A stretch of 64,000 bases of DNA. Source: Mesorhizobium sp. Root157 (GTDB taxonomy: Bacteria; Pseudomonadota; Alphaproteobacteria; Rhizobiales; Rhizobiaceae). Below the pieces are notes generated by a model, which did not search any database, was not told the DNA's origin, and was given only the letters and a program-made list of their open reading frames with translations. Location of the stretch: positions 248,001-312,000 of the forward strand of contig NZ_LMGJ01000023.1 of NCBI RefSeq assembly GCF_001427385.1, written 5' to 3'. A program made the translations under genes and the position numbers. Positions 24,140-33,464 of the stretch are shown one piece after another; positions within the stretch are counted from its first letter, which is position 1; each line of letters starts with the position of its first letter.

Positions 24140-26134
24140 TCAGTTGGCGCTGGCGACCGGAGCCACCAGCGGGGTGATGCGCCGGATGGTCACGCGGCGG
24201 TTTTCCCGCTCGGGCTTTTGCGACTTGATCTTCAGGTACTGCTCGCCATAACCCTGTGTGGTCAGGTTTTCGGGCGGCACTCCGAAGGCGCCGGTCAGGG
24301 CTTCGGCCACCGATTCAGCGCGGCGGTCGGACAAAGCGAGATTGGCTTCGTTCGAGCCGACGGCATCGGTATGGCCTTCGATGAGGAAGGTTTCTCCCGG
24401 GTTCTTTTCCAGAAGCTTCTCCATTGCGTCGGCGACGCCTTGTAGTTTCTCGACTTCGGCGTCGCCGATGGAGGCGGAACCGAACTCGAAGTTCAGCGTG
24501 TCGAGATCGATGCGCCGGGCAATGTCGCGCACGCGGGCCGAGCGCTTGACCTCGTCGACCGAGTAGAGGCGTTGCACGCGTTCCACGGGCGGCTGTTCGA
24601 GGAACTCATAGTAGAGGTCTGGGTCTTCCACTATGCGCGATTCAAGGATGTAGTTCTCGCGCGGAATGGTGAGACGCATGGGCGGGAGGTCGTCGCCCGG
24701 ATCGCGCCACTCCCTAACGTCGTCGTAATAGCGCTCGTCGACGTAGTTCAGCACATATTCGCGATTATCCGGCATGATGCGCGAACGGCGGATGATGTCG
24801 CCGTTCCGGTTGCGGATGGTGACGATCTGGGTTCCGTCCCGGCGCACCACCGTTTCGCGGGTGCGACCCCGCGGCAGGTCTTCATAATAGACGTCGCGCG
24901 CATCTCGCCGCATCCGCGGCCGATCATCGCTTTCAACATAGGTCTGGTTGTTGAACTGGATGATGACACGGTCGCCGATTTCACGCAGCACATCGACGCC
25001 TTGCGGGCGTTCCTGCTGCCGGATGTCGGGCGCCCGTTCACGGCGCGTACCTTTTTCCTGCGCCACCGGAACGATCGTTTCAGGCGTGATCGCCTGCTGG
25101 GCCGCCCGGTCGTCCGCTGGCGGCGGGCCGGGATCGACCGGAGCAGGTTGCGGAGCCGCAGCCTGACCGCCATCTGCCGGCGCTGCCTGGCCGCCCTCGG
25201 CAGGAGCGGCCTGTCCGCCTCCGGCGGCACCGCCATCCTGGGCGGGAGCCGGCGCTTCCTTCTGGCTATCCAGTATAGGTGCGGCATTGGGATCAACTGG
25301 CGCTGCTTCGCCCTGTGCAGGCTGTTCACCAGTCGCCGGTTGTTCACCGGTGGCCGGCTGCTGCTCGGCAGGCGCCGGCTCACCTTGCGGGGCGGGGGCG
25401 GGTTGCTCTGCCGGCGAGGCCGGCTGCTCGGATGGAGCCGGTTCCGGTGTTGGTGCCGCCCCGGACTCCGGGGGCGGCGCGGATTGTTCGGGTTCGGCTG
25501 CGGGCTGTTCAGGCTGCGGAGCCGCTTCGGGCTCTGCGGCTGGCGCCTGCTGCTGCTGTCCCGGTTCTGCCTCGGGAGCCGTCTGCTCGGGGGCAGGCGC
25601 TTCTTGTGCCGGTTGCTCCGCCTGAGGGGCCTGCTCTTGAGCAGGTTGTTCCGGCTCAGGAACCGGTGCTGGTTCGGGTGCGGGAGCCGGCTGTTCCGGT
25701 TCAGGCTGTGGTGCCGCTTCAGGTTCCGGCGCAGGTTCAGGTTGTGGAGCGGGTTCAGGCTCTGCCGCTGGCGCCTGCTGCTGCTCGGGCTCAACCGCGG
25801 GCGGCGGCTCCGGCGCTGCCTGCTCGGCCTGAGGTTCTGACGCTGGCTCGGCCTGGGGCTCGGGCGCTGGTTCGGGTTGCGGCTCAGGTGCAGGCTCGGC
25901 CGGCGCCGCCTCGGGTTCAGGTGCCGGCTGTTCCGCTGGAGCTTGTTGCTGACGCGCGGCGCAGGCTTCGGCGGATTCGCCCTCGGCGCATTCGGCTTGC
26001 GCAAGCATGAGAGGTCCATTCGAAGCGCGCGGCGAAAGGCTGGTGCCGTCCAAAAGCGGGAAGGCGGCCAATGGCGTCGATGCCATGAGCAGGCCGAGTG
26101 CGGTGCCGGCCAGAATCCTGGGTTGGCGTTTCAT
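24140..26134 (-). CDS. OmpA family protein with long Pro/Glu/Ala-rich linker
   Basis: A 664-aa envelope protein. It has a signal peptide ([20 protein letters not shown]), then about 300 residues of low-complexity Pro-Glu-Ala-Gln sequence (for example [20 protein letters not shown]). A middle domain rich in charged residues ([37 protein letters not shown]) follows, and the C-terminus is an OmpA-like peptidoglycan-binding domain ([28 protein letters not shown]). The linker probably spans the periplasm. The ATG at 26134 is chosen because AAGGAG lies just upstream; the frame is open 22 codons further. The repetitive linker may vary in length between strains. Confidence 0.88.
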   Translation of the reverse strand: MKRQPRILAGTALGLLMASTPLAAFPLLDGTSLSPRASNGPLMLAQAECAEGESAEACAARQQQAPAEQPAPEPEAAPAEPAPEPQPEPAPEPQAEPASEPQAEQAAPEPPPAVEPEQQQAPAAEPEPAPQPEPAPEPEAAPQPEPEQPAPAPEPAPVPEPEQPAQEQAPQAEQPAQEAPAPEQTAPEAEPGQQQQAPAAEPEAAPQPEQPAAEPEQSAPPPESGAAPTPEPAPSEQPASPAEQPAPAPQGEPAPAEQQPATGEQPATGEQPAQGEAAPVDPNAAPILDSQKEAPAPAQDGGAAGGGQAAPAEGGQAAPADGGQAAAPQPAPVDPGPPPADDRAAQQAITPETIVPVAQEKGTRRERAPDIRQQERPQGVDVLREIGDRVIIQFNNQTYVESDDRPRMRRDARDVYYEDLPRGRTRETVVRRDGTQIVTIRNRNGDIIRRSRIMPDNREYVLNYVDERYYDDVREWRDPGDDLPPMRLTIPRENYILESRIVEDPDLYYEFLEQPPVERVQRLYSVDEVKRSARVRDIARRIDLDTLNFEFGSASIGDAEVEKLQGVADAMEKLLEKNPGETFLIEGHTDAVGSNEANLALSDRRAESVAEALTGAFGVPPENLTTQGYGEQYLKIKSQKPERENRRVTIRRITPLVAPVASAN

Positions 26135-26310
26135 GCGTTCACTCTCCTTGTAAAGTCCCGTTACTGCCGAAACTTGCCGTCCCGCATTTGGTTCCGACAA
26201 TAGGGGCGATAGACCAGATGCAAGGCGAATGGCCGTCTAAACAATGGCGAGATCGTGTCTTTTTCTACCCTCGCTTGACCTTGCCCCCCGCGCAAGCCAC
26301 ATGCAGCTTC

Positions 26311-26757
26311 ATGAAAGAACCGTTCTGGAAGACCAAAACGCTGGAGGAGATGAGCCCGCACGAGTGGGAATCGCTGTGCGATGGCTGCGGCAAGTGCTGC
26401 CTGTCCAAGCTGGAGGACGATGATACGGGCGAAATCCACTGGACAAGTGTTGCCTGCCGGCTGTTCGATGCTGGCACCTGCCGCTGTTCGGACTACGCCA
26501 ACCGGCTGGCCAAGGTGCCGGACTGCGTCGGCCTGACCCCGCAAAACGTCCGCACCATAAGCTGGCTGCCCAGCACCTGCGCCTATCGGCTGGTTGCCGA
26601 GGGGCACGATCTTTACTGGTGGCACAGGCTGGTTTCGGGCAGCCCCGAGACGGTGCACGAGGCCGGCATTTCGATTCGCGGGCGGGTGCGGGCCAGCGAG
26701 AGCGACCTTGCCGAACCGGAAGACTATTTCGACTACGTGCTCGACGAGGAACCTTGA
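26311..26757 (+). CDS. YcgN family cysteine cluster protein (UPF0260)
   Basis: A 148-aa cytoplasmic protein with the CxxCGKCC cluster (CDGCGKCC, about 24-31) and further cysteines ([12 protein letters not shown], then DC), a pattern compatible with metal or Fe-S binding. The [11 protein letters not shown] and [11 protein letters not shown] blocks are typical of YcgN. The function of the family is unknown. The start at 26311 ([11 protein letters not shown]) fits the family; the frame is open to 26098 but that part is unlike it. Confidence 0.9.
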   Translation: MKEPFWKTKTLEEMSPHEWESLCDGCGKCCLSKLEDDDTGEIHWTSVACRLFDAGTCRCSDYANRLAKVPDCVGLTPQNVRTISWLPSTCAYRLVAEGHDLYWWHRLVSGSPETVHEAGISIRGRVRASESDLAEPEDYFDYVLDEEP

Positions 26758-26998
26758 GCGTGGGCTCGGCCGTTCCTTCCTCGCTTGTCAGAAATATTTT
26801 ATAAATCAATTGGTTGTGGTGAAACCGCGCCCTGTCTTGCGTCGTCGGTCAAGTGGCTTTCCGGCGGTGGACGGCAAATGAACCGAACATGAATGCGCGG
26901 TTCCCGATCGGTTCAGCATCGGAATTCTAATGTTGCGGCATGGATTGGCGAGCGACTGAGACAAGCCAAGCCAAACGAACCGCAGCAGGAGAACGACA

Positions 26999-27364
26999 AT
27001 GCTCAAGATGATCAAGACCGCAGTGCTTTCCGCCCTTATCGGCCTCGGTGGCCTTGCCGCCATTCCCGCCACGGCTCAGGCGGACGGCATCTATCTCAAC
27101 TTCAACGGCGGCGGTTCCGGCCTCGGCGTTCATGTCGGCGATCGTTATGGCCGTCACGATTGGCGCCCGGATCGTCACGATTGGCGCAGGGACCGCGGCT
27201 GCTCGGCACGGACTGCGCTGAACAAGGCCGAGCGCATGGGCCTGCGCCGCGCGCGCGTCGTCGATACAAGCCGCCGCACAGTGAAAGTGGCGGGCCGCAA
27301 GTTCAATCATCGTCAGGTGGTGGTGTTCGCCAACCGCGCCGGTTGCCCGATCGCCTATCGCTGA
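26999..27364 (+). CDS. Small exported hypothetical protein
   Basis: A 121-aa protein with a clear signal peptide (MLKMIKTAVLSALIGLGGLAAIPATAQA). The mature part is short and basic, with Gly- and Arg-rich segments (GDRYGRHDWRPDRHDWRRDR) and two cysteines that could form a disulphide (CSARTAL and GCPIAY). No known domain is recognised; similar short exported proteins are common in Mesorhizobium. GGAG lies upstream of the ATG. Confidence 0.75.
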   Translation: MLKMIKTAVLSALIGLGGLAAIPATAQADGIYLNFNGGGSGLGVHVGDRYGRHDWRPDRHDWRRDRGCSARTALNKAERMGLRRARVVDTSRRTVKVAGRKFNHRQVVVFANRAGCPIAYR

Positions 27365-27404
27365 GACGCGCGGCGATAGCCGGGACGGCCGGTCCATTCA
27401 TTGA

Positions 27405-27438
27405 AAAAGCCTCGCACGCGCATGCTTGCGGGGCTTTT
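27405..27438. terminator. Bidirectional rho-independent terminator
   Basis: AAAAGCCTCGCA (27405-27416) pairs with TGCGGGGCTTTT (27427-27438) with one G-U pair. The A/T flanks serve both strands. It lies between the convergent exported-protein and SIMPL genes. Confidence 0.85.
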
Positions 27439-27455
27439 CTCGCTCAAGATGATGG

Positions 27456-28166
27456 TCACTTGATCTCGAAGGTGACGTTGACCTGGACCCTGTAGGAATT
27501 TTCCCCAGCCTGGACGGGGACGGACGCCCTGGCGGCGTCGAAGGACTTGGCGCTCATCGGCATGGGCTGGGGGGCGTAGCTCTGCTCGCTGATCTCCACC
27601 ACCTTGCCAACCGACACGCCGGCGGCTTCCGCCAGCGTTTTGGCCTTGGCGACGGCATCGGCAACCGCCTTCTTGCGCGCCTTAGTGATCACCGTTGCCG
27701 GATCGGCATTGGTGAAGGAAATACCGCCGCCCTCGTTGACGCCGAGTGTCACCGCCTTGTCGAGAATATCGCCGGTCTTGTCGATGTCGCGCACCCGTAC
27801 CGACAGCGTGTTGGTGACCTGGTAGGCCACCAGTTCGGCCTGTTGGCTGCCGTCCGGCTTGTTGGTGTAATTGTAGCGCGGGCTAATCTGGATGCCGGCC
27901 GTTTGCAGATCGCGCTCTTCGATGCCTGCCGCCTTCATCGCCGCAATGACCGCGGCCATTGCATCGTTGTTGGCATCAAGGGCAACGCGAGCGGTCTTGG
28001 CCTCACGCATGACCGACAGGGTCAGCATGGCGAGGTCGGGCACAGCGGTTGCCTCGCCCTCGCCGCTGACGATGATGCGGGGTGGTGTTGGAACGTCGGC
28101 CGCCTGCGCTATCGCCGGCAGGGCAAACGCCGCCGCCAAGGCTAGTGGGAAATAAAATCTCGTCAT
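27456..28166 (-). CDS. SIMPL domain-containing (DUF541) periplasmic protein
   Basis: A 236-aa exported protein of the SIMPL family (PF04402). It has a signal peptide ending near AIAQA, then IIVSGEGEATAVPDLAMLTLSV, ISPRYNYTNKPDGSQQ and a C-terminal SYRVQVNVTFEIK. Relatives include E. coli YggE, linked to oxidative stress, but the biochemical role is unknown. The ATG at 28166 has GGAG 7 nt upstream; the frame is open to 28205. Confidence 0.88.
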   Translation of the reverse strand: MTRFYFPLALAAAFALPAIAQAADVPTPPRIIVSGEGEATAVPDLAMLTLSVMREAKTARVALDANNDAMAAVIAAMKAAGIEERDLQTAGIQISPRYNYTNKPDGSQQAELVAYQVTNTLSVRVRDIDKTGDILDKAVTLGVNEGGGISFTNADPATVITKARKKAVADAVAKAKTLAEAAGVSVGKVVEISEQSYAPQPMPMSAKSFDAARASVPVQAGENSYRVQVNVTFEIK

Positions 28167-28297
28167 CAAATGCTCCAATGAAGTGCGTCCCTGTCGGCGG
28201 GACATATTGCGTGAATATGGACTGATTTTGGCGGCCGGCGCCAGAGTGCCGTCAAAGCCTTGTGTGGGCGCGAGAAAAACACTAAGCAGCCTGCGTG

Positions 28298-28373
28298 GGG
28301 CCTGTAGCTCAATGGTTAGAGCCGGCGGCTCATAACCGCTTGGTTGGGGGTTCGAGTCCCTCCGGGCCCACCA
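28298..28373 (+). tRNA. tRNA with CAT anticodon, most like tRNA-Ile2 (alternatively tRNA-Met)
   Basis: A complete cloverleaf of 76 nt with encoded CCA: acceptor GGGCCTG with CGGGCCC, D-arm GCTC/GAGC, anticodon loop CTCATAA and T-arm with TTCGAGT. The fully paired 1-72 position rules out an initiator. The GGCGG-CTCATAA-CCGC arm followed by TTGGT resembles E. coli tRNA-Ile2, whose C34 is modified to lysidine by TilS so that it reads AUA. tRNA-Met elongator is the alternative. It is the last certain host feature before the prophage. Confidence 0.9.
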
Positions 28374-28499
28374 TTACCAATAAAAACATGAGCAGCCAAA
28401 TTAATCTTGACGCGCGCTGTAGCGGCGCGCGCGATCTGGCAGTTTTTGCAGCGGTTCTGTCAGCAACGCGCTTTTCCTTCTTCATCCCTCGAATCACTT
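28374..28499. other. Host-prophage junction region (right end of prophage)
   Basis: 126 bp without a gene. It contains CGCGCGC...GCGCGCG inverted arms (28411-28433), and TGTAGCGG and TGCAGCGG 29 bp apart, which could be MuA end-binding sites. The true boundary needs the other end for comparison. Confidence 0.4.
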
Positions 28500-29336
28500 T
28501 CAAAGCCTCTTCGAAGCCCGGTTGAGGCGTGAGCCTGCCGAACTGATGATCAGCTCCTTCGCCGCCGTGGGTGGCCCGCTGATCGTATAGGTCAGTTCCA
28601 CCTCCTCCATCGCGAACCGGCCGAACAGTTTCCGGATCGGCTCCACATTGTTGATCGACAGGATGAAGCTGCCCTTCAGCCGGCCGAGGCGGTCGGCCAT
28701 GGCGGCGAACTGGTCCCGTCCGAACAGCTCTTTCCCATAGTCGCCCTCGCTGCCCCAGTACGGCGGATCGAGGTAGAACAGCGTCTCCGGTCGGTCGTAG
28801 CGATCGATGAAGGCCAGCCAGTCCAGGTTCTCGATGGTCACGCCGGCAAGGCGATCATGGATGTCGTCGAGCAACGGAGCGAGACGGGTGAGGTTGAAGC
28901 CGGCCGCCGAGCGAGGATCGACCCCGAAGTTGCGCCCGGCGACCTTGCCGCCGAAGGCCAACTTCTGGAGGTACAGGAAGCGGCCGGCACGCTCCAGATC
29001 GGTCAGCGTGGCCGGGTCGGACGCCTTCAGGCGCTCAAACTCACGGCGGCCGGATATCTGGAAGCGCAGCGTGTCCATGAATTGCGGGTAGTGGCGCTGC
29101 AAGATGCGGAAGAAGTTGGCGACATCGCCGCTGCGGTCGTTGATGACCTCGGCCGAGGGCTTCGACTGCCGCCGAAAGAATACCCCGCCCATGCCCACGA
29201 AAGCCTCGCAATAGGTGCGGTGAGGCATGGCCGCTATTCGCTCGCACAAGGTCGCCGCCAGCTTGCGCTTGCCGCCGATATAACCCGCTGCCGGCGAGAT
29301 TGGCTGGACAGGGGAGAGTTCGTTCATCTTCATCAT
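28500..29336 (-). CDS. Phage DNA adenine methylase (D12 class, Dam-like)
   Basis: A 278-aa N6-adenine methyltransferase. It has YIGGKRKLA (SAM region, near 19-27), CEAFVGMGGVFF (motif I) and the catalytic DPPY in LFYLDPPYWG near residue 190. It probably methylates phage DNA against host restriction, the role that mom plays at the same right-end position in Mu; the target sequence is unknown. Several ATGs lie close together (29360, 29336, 29333, 29327) and none has a strong ribosome site, so the start is approximate. It is the last phage gene, about 110 bp after gpD. Confidence 0.88.
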   Translation of the reverse strand: MMKMNELSPVQPISPAAGYIGGKRKLAATLCERIAAMPHRTYCEAFVGMGGVFFRRQSKPSAEVINDRSGDVANFFRILQRHYPQFMDTLRFQISGRREFERLKASDPATLTDLERAGRFLYLQKLAFGGKVAGRNFGVDPRSAAGFNLTRLAPLLDDIHDRLAGVTIENLDWLAFIDRYDRPETLFYLDPPYWGSEGDYGKELFGRDQFAAMADRLGRLKGSFILSINNVEPIRKLFGRFAMEEVELTYTISGPPTAAKELIISSAGSRLNRASKRL

Positions 29337-29471
29337 TTGTTTTCCGATAATCGGTAGCACGGCAACGCCCGAAAGGGCGGATGCGACGGTTATCGTTAGG
29401 TGCTGTCGGGCGGGTTTGGATTGGCGTCTGTCCCGCCGCCACGAATTGACGTGGCCGTCCCTACTGCGGCT

Positions 29472-30596
29472 TCAGGAGCCGCCTTTCGGCACCTCCCACG
29501 GCGGCGGCTCGGCATCGAGGTCGGGCGCGGCCGAGCTGCCATTCTTGCCCTTCTTCTTGCCGGATTTGCCGGCGCTGCTGTCGCCGCGCTTCGCCTCGAT
29601 CGACGTTGTGTAGGCACTGGTACCGGAGAACTTGTGCTGGACGGTCTCGATCGACCAGGAGCCGTCCGCATCCTTGTCGCAGCCGTCCAGCTGCAGCTCG
29701 GCATCGGCCTGTGCGTCCGGACGGCCCCATAGCTGTAGCGACAAGGTTTCCTCCTCGCGCTCAAGGCCTTCCTTGCGGCCCTTTACCGCCTCGCGGGCCT
29801 CGTCCTCGTCCTGGAACGGTTCGGTAATCTCGGCGGCTAGATCGCCGTCGCCTTCCTCCACCTTCTTGCGCACGGCCTCGTCCTGGTCGTGCCAATAGGC
29901 GCGGACCTTGCCGTAGGCAGCTCGCGCGGTGCCGCGAAATACGCATTCGTCGGCCAGATCGTCGGGGCCGACCGTGACCAGTGGCAAGGCTGCGCCACCC
30001 ATGGTCATGGCATCGCCCTTGCGCGAAAACACCAGCCGGCCGTCCTTTGCCGAGGCGACGGCGTTGAAGCGCTGGCCGAGCCACGACAGCAGGTTTGCGT
30101 CGCTCTCGCCGAGCTGCGCGCGATACGGCACCTTAATCCCGGCAACCTTGGCGCTGATGGCCGGCTGCAGCCCGTTGTCGGCGGCGATCTGCTCGATGAT
30201 CTCGCCGACTGTCTTGCCGTCGAAGGCGCGGTTCTTGCGCTCCTTCATCGTGTCGCCGATCTTGGCCGCTCGCGCGACGATCGTCATGGTGCGCCGCTGG
30301 AAGGTCTTTTCGGCGTCCTCGACCTCGTAGGTACCGAAACGGATTGCGCCGCCTGTTTCCTTGAAGCCGCCGCCGAACACCACCACGGCCTTCTTGCGGG
30401 GCCGAGCGATGATGTCGCCGGCATTGTCCAGGATGATGGTCAGGCCATCGCTCTCGAAGCCGGCACCGTCGTCCACGGTCGCCTCGATCAGGCGCGGCTG
30501 CAGCAGATCGGTGATGTTGCGGCCGTCGACCGAACAGAACACGACAGGCGTGTAGCCGGTGCGGCCGCGCCGCAGGATGGCGGGGTCAATCGCCAT
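29472..30596 (-). CDS. Phage late control D / tail protein gpD (P2 type)
   Basis: A 374-aa homologue of P2 gpD (PF05954). In contractile tails this protein forms the hub below the spike and closes the tube. The early RLIEATVDDGAGFESDGLTI and the central VPYRAQLGESDANLLSWLGQ are typical. The C-terminus is Lys/Gly/Pro-rich (GKSGKKKGKNG). The ATG at 30596 overlaps the gpX stop (TGATG), indicating translational coupling. Confidence 0.9.
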   Translation of the reverse strand: MAIDPAILRRGRTGYTPVVFCSVDGRNITDLLQPRLIEATVDDGAGFESDGLTIILDNAGDIIARPRKKAVVVFGGGFKETGGAIRFGTYEVEDAEKTFQRRTMTIVARAAKIGDTMKERKNRAFDGKTVGEIIEQIAADNGLQPAISAKVAGIKVPYRAQLGESDANLLSWLGQRFNAVASAKDGRLVFSRKGDAMTMGGAALPLVTVGPDDLADECVFRGTARAAYGKVRAYWHDQDEAVRKKVEEGDGDLAAEITEPFQDEDEAREAVKGRKEGLEREEETLSLQLWGRPDAQADAELQLDGCDKDADGSWSIETVQHKFSGTSAYTTSIEAKRGDSSAGKSGKKKGKNGSSAAPDLDAEPPPWEVPKGGS

Positions 30597-30805
30597 CAAT
30601 CGAACAGCCGCAACATGGCCTGCGGTTCCTTCACAGTGGCAAGTTCGGGAAGCACGATGACGAGGCCGGCCGGCATCATGGGCGGGTGACGGCTCACCCA
30701 GGCGTTGGCCATCAGCAAAGCAACGAGCGCCTCGGGCTGGCCGGGGTATTCCTGGGCAGCGATCTCATCGAGCATTTCGCCTTGTTTGGTGGTTCGCGTC
30801 CTCAT
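30596..30805 (-). CDS. Tail protein X (P2 gpX type, LysM-like)
   Basis: A 69-aa homologue of P2 gpX (PF05489): RTTKQGEMLDEIAAQEYPGQ, then ANPW-like NAWVSRHPPMMPAGLVIVLPE, a LysM-like fold that helps join the tail hub. It sits in the conserved U-X-D order. Confidence 0.88.
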   Translation of the reverse strand: MRTRTTKQGEMLDEIAAQEYPGQPEALVALLMANAWVSRHPPMMPAGLVIVLPELATVKEPQAMLRLFD

Positions 30806-30809
30806 GGCC

Positions 30810-31232
30810 TCACCGGAAGTAGCCCAGGACGCCGGTGCCGGGACCGTCGGAGCCGAAGCGAAGCAGGGACAGGATGACGCCGGCACGGCGTGGCCGGCCG
30901 GCGCGGTCCATGTATGTGTGTTCCTCCTCGACCGAGACGATCGAATACCAGCCGATCATGCGGAAATCGCCACGGACAAGCGGGAGCGGCTGCCCGGCAT
31001 TGGCAACGGCTCGGATGGTCTCGACGGTCGCATCGTCATGGCCTTTGAGCCGGCCGGGAAACAAGGTCGCTTCCAGCGTCAGTTCGCCGGTGCCTCGGCC
31101 GAGGAACTGAAGGGCGGCTTCGCCTGAAAGGCGCGGCGTTTCCTCCCAGCGCCATGTGTCGGCACGGGTCAGCACATGAGGCGCGAGCGAACGCAGTTCG
31201 AACGTGAAGGTGCCGAGCTGGAAAAGACCCAT
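30810..31232 (-). CDS. Tail protein U (P2 gpU type)
   Basis: A 140-aa homologue of P2 gpU (PF06995), a tail completion protein. FTFELRSLAPHVLTRADTW and RMIGWYSIVSVEEEH are typical of the family. Its start overlaps the stop of the tape-measure gene by one base and gpX follows after 4 nt. Confidence 0.88.
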   Translation of the reverse strand: MGLFQLGTFTFELRSLAPHVLTRADTWRWEETPRLSGEAALQFLGRGTGELTLEATLFPGRLKGHDDATVETIRAVANAGQPLPLVRGDFRMIGWYSIVSVEEEHTYMDRAGRPRRAGVILSLLRFGSDGPGTGVLGYFR

Positions 31233-33460
31233 CAGCCATACCCCACGTCGCCAAGCACGCCGTCCAGCTTGCGGCGGATGGCGTCGCCCGCATAGTCGAC
31301 CGCCGCCTGCGGATCGGAAACGCCGATGATCGACACGCCGCCGAGGTTGACCATGATGGACCCCTTGCCTCCGGCGCTGGACTGGCCAGCCGCTGCCGCA
31401 CTACCGCTTTGCTTCAAGATGCCGGCCGCGACCCGGCTGGCTGCGCGGGCCGGGCTGTCATGGGTCATGCCACCCGCCAGCTGCGCCGAAATCTTGCGGC
31501 CCATGTCGGGCAGTTTGCGCAGCGGCCCGACCTTGGCCGGTGATTGAGGGAAGTGCCCGGCGACGCTGCCGGCTACCGAATTGGCGGCGGCAGCGGCCTG
31601 CGGCGCGGACGCCTTCAAGCCGGCCGCGAACTGGTTGCCGGCCTTCAACCCGGCCGCATAGGTATCCATGCTGGAAAGGATGTTTTCGATGGCGCCAGCG
31701 GTGTTCTTGGCCGCCGCCTCCGCCCTGCGGCCGCTGTCCTGCATCGCCTTGTCGATACCAGCGCCACCACCAGCCGGCGCGGTGAAGTCCCGGCCGGCCG
31801 GGATTACCGAGTTGATGCGCGACTGGAGTTCGGCGGCGTCCTTCGCTGCAGCTGCTTGCCGCGCATTCTGGACGAAGGCCTTTTTGTCCGCGTCGTAAAA
31901 TTCCGCATCGTGAAGGTCTTTGGTGAGATCGGACGGCTCAAGCCCGAACGTCTTTTCCGCCCAAAAGCGAACCGCTTTCTGGTGACGCTGACCGGATGCA
32001 TAGCCATCCTTGCGGGTCTGGGAGGCGTCCTTCAGCTTTTCTTCGGCGACCTCGTCTAAACCCTCCATCCCCTCGGAAGCGGCGTTCATCGCCGCTGTCA
32101 CCGCTGGCAACACGACTTCGGCAAGGCCCTTCGCCTTGGTGCTCACATTGGAGGCGAACCGGTCCCACGCCGCCGAGGCGTTGTCCGTCGCCGTCGCGTA
32201 GTCGTTCATCACCGTGCCGCTGGAGTTGTCCATGTCCCGGATCAGCTGCAGCACGAAGGGCATGTCGCGCAGCACGGCGGTGATGGCGGCAGCTGCTTGC
32301 CGATCCGGAACCAACTCGGCAATCTTGAACGGGTCGCCCTTTGTCGCCTTGGCTATTTTCTGCAGGATGGCAAAGGCGGGGCTTAGCCCCTTTTTGTTCG
32401 CCTCCGTCATCGTCTTCTTGACGTTGATGCCCATCTTCGCAGCATTCTCGACGAAGTCGGTAGACGTGAACTTGTCGAGCATGTTTTCGAAGTTGGTGGC
32501 GGCTTCGTCGGAGGTGCCGACCGTCTTGCGGATCGCCTGCGCCATGGCGACGGTGTTGCGCACACCGGTCTCGCCCATCTCGCCGAGCTTCGACATCTTA
32601 GCGAGCAGCGAGGGCAGGCTCTTCGCCATATCCTGGACTTCGAACTGGCCGGCCTTGCCGCCAAGTGCGATCGCGTCATAGGCCGTCATCATCTTGTCGG
32701 CCGTGATGCCCATGTTGTTGCGTAGTGCAACCGTCGAACGCGCCGCGTCTTCGGTGGCGGCCTGTGTCGCTTTGGCGAAAACGACGACGCTGTCCGTCAT
32801 GGCGGCGGCGTCCGTGTCCGACAGGCCGCCAGCCATCAAACCGCCGAACACGCCAAAGGCACCTTGCGAGCCGACGCCGCGCCTGGTTGCCGTCATGTCC
32901 AGCGTCTTGCTGTGGATTTTCATCTGGGCGTCGGAGATATCGCCCAGGACGCGCAACTGATCGCGTTCCCATTCGTCGCTCGCCGCACCCTTGACGGTTT
33001 GGGCGGCGATCATGCCCGCACCCGCGCCGACGCCGAGACCCATGCCACCGAGGAAGGACAGGCCCACGGCACCCGCCTTCATGCCGGCGCGCGACATCAT
33101 GGCACCCGCGCCCATACCCGCCGCGGCATGAGTGCCAAAGCCTCTTTCGGCCCGTAGCAATCCACGCCGCTGTGCCTGCTCAAGCCGGCGCTGCTGACGC
33201 TCCAGCGCCAGCGTCTCGACCTTCTGCCGGCGCATGGCCTCGGTGGAGCGGTGGATAGATCGTGCGTGCCTGTCTTCGGCCCGCGCTGCGCGTTCGGCGC
33301 TGCGGGCGGATCGGTCGCCGCCCCAGTCTATTCCCTTGCGGGCGGTGGCGGCTTTTTTCCCGCTCCTGGCAAGCTTGTCGAGCGATTTCGCCGCCTTGTC
33401 GGCCTTCTCGAAACCCTTCTCGATCAGCTCCAGCGTGACGCTGGCTTTCATGTCGGCCAT
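31232..33460 (-). CDS. Tail tape measure protein
   Basis: A 742-aa tape measure protein that sets tail length. The first 110 residues are a basic coiled coil (ADKAAKSLDKLARSGKKAA; RQKVETLALERQQRRLEQAQ). There are Gly/Ala-rich hydrophobic segments (about 120-160), then the TP901 core (MTATRRGVGSQGAFGVFG; MAKSLPSLLAKMSKLGEMG) and a helical C-terminus. At about 3 residues per nm-scale turn it suggests a tail a little shorter than that of P2 (815 aa). It directly follows E/E', as in P2 (E-E'-T-U-X-D). Confidence 0.9.
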   Translation of the reverse strand: MADMKASVTLELIEKGFEKADKAAKSLDKLARSGKKAATARKGIDWGGDRSARSAERAARAEDRHARSIHRSTEAMRRQKVETLALERQQRRLEQAQRRGLLRAERGFGTHAAAGMGAGAMMSRAGMKAGAVGLSFLGGMGLGVGAGAGMIAAQTVKGAASDEWERDQLRVLGDISDAQMKIHSKTLDMTATRRGVGSQGAFGVFGGLMAGGLSDTDAAAMTDSVVVFAKATQAATEDAARSTVALRNNMGITADKMMTAYDAIALGGKAGQFEVQDMAKSLPSLLAKMSKLGEMGETGVRNTVAMAQAIRKTVGTSDEAATNFENMLDKFTSTDFVENAAKMGINVKKTMTEANKKGLSPAFAILQKIAKATKGDPFKIAELVPDRQAAAAITAVLRDMPFVLQLIRDMDNSSGTVMNDYATATDNASAAWDRFASNVSTKAKGLAEVVLPAVTAAMNAASEGMEGLDEVAEEKLKDASQTRKDGYASGQRHQKAVRFWAEKTFGLEPSDLTKDLHDAEFYDADKKAFVQNARQAAAAKDAAELQSRINSVIPAGRDFTAPAGGGAGIDKAMQDSGRRAEAAAKNTAGAIENILSSMDTYAAGLKAGNQFAAGLKASAPQAAAAANSVAGSVAGHFPQSPAKVGPLRKLPDMGRKISAQLAGGMTHDSPARAASRVAAGILKQSGSAAAAGQSSAGGKGSIMVNLGGVSIIGVSDPQAAVDYAGDAIRRKLDGVLGDVGYG

Positions 33461-33464
33461 GGTT

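Noticed and set aside
24572..25840. Arg/Leu/Cys-rich plus-strand frame
   Set aside because: It is the complement of the Pro/Glu linker of the OmpA-like gene; the repeats explain its open length.
25290..25950. Repetitive DNA that might suggest a CRISPR array
   Set aside because: The repeats are short, irregular and in frame, coding for Pro-Glu-Ala. There are no uniform spacers and no cas genes.
28298..28373. tRNA as an integrase attachment site
   Set aside because: The phage encodes MuB and a MuA-type end, and no integrase is seen; a tRNA-derived repeat at the junction is not visible.
29396..29764. 122-codon minus-strand frame at the end of gpD
   Set aside because: It overlaps gpD in another frame and is Arg/Ser/Pro-rich with no start signal; it is a shadow.
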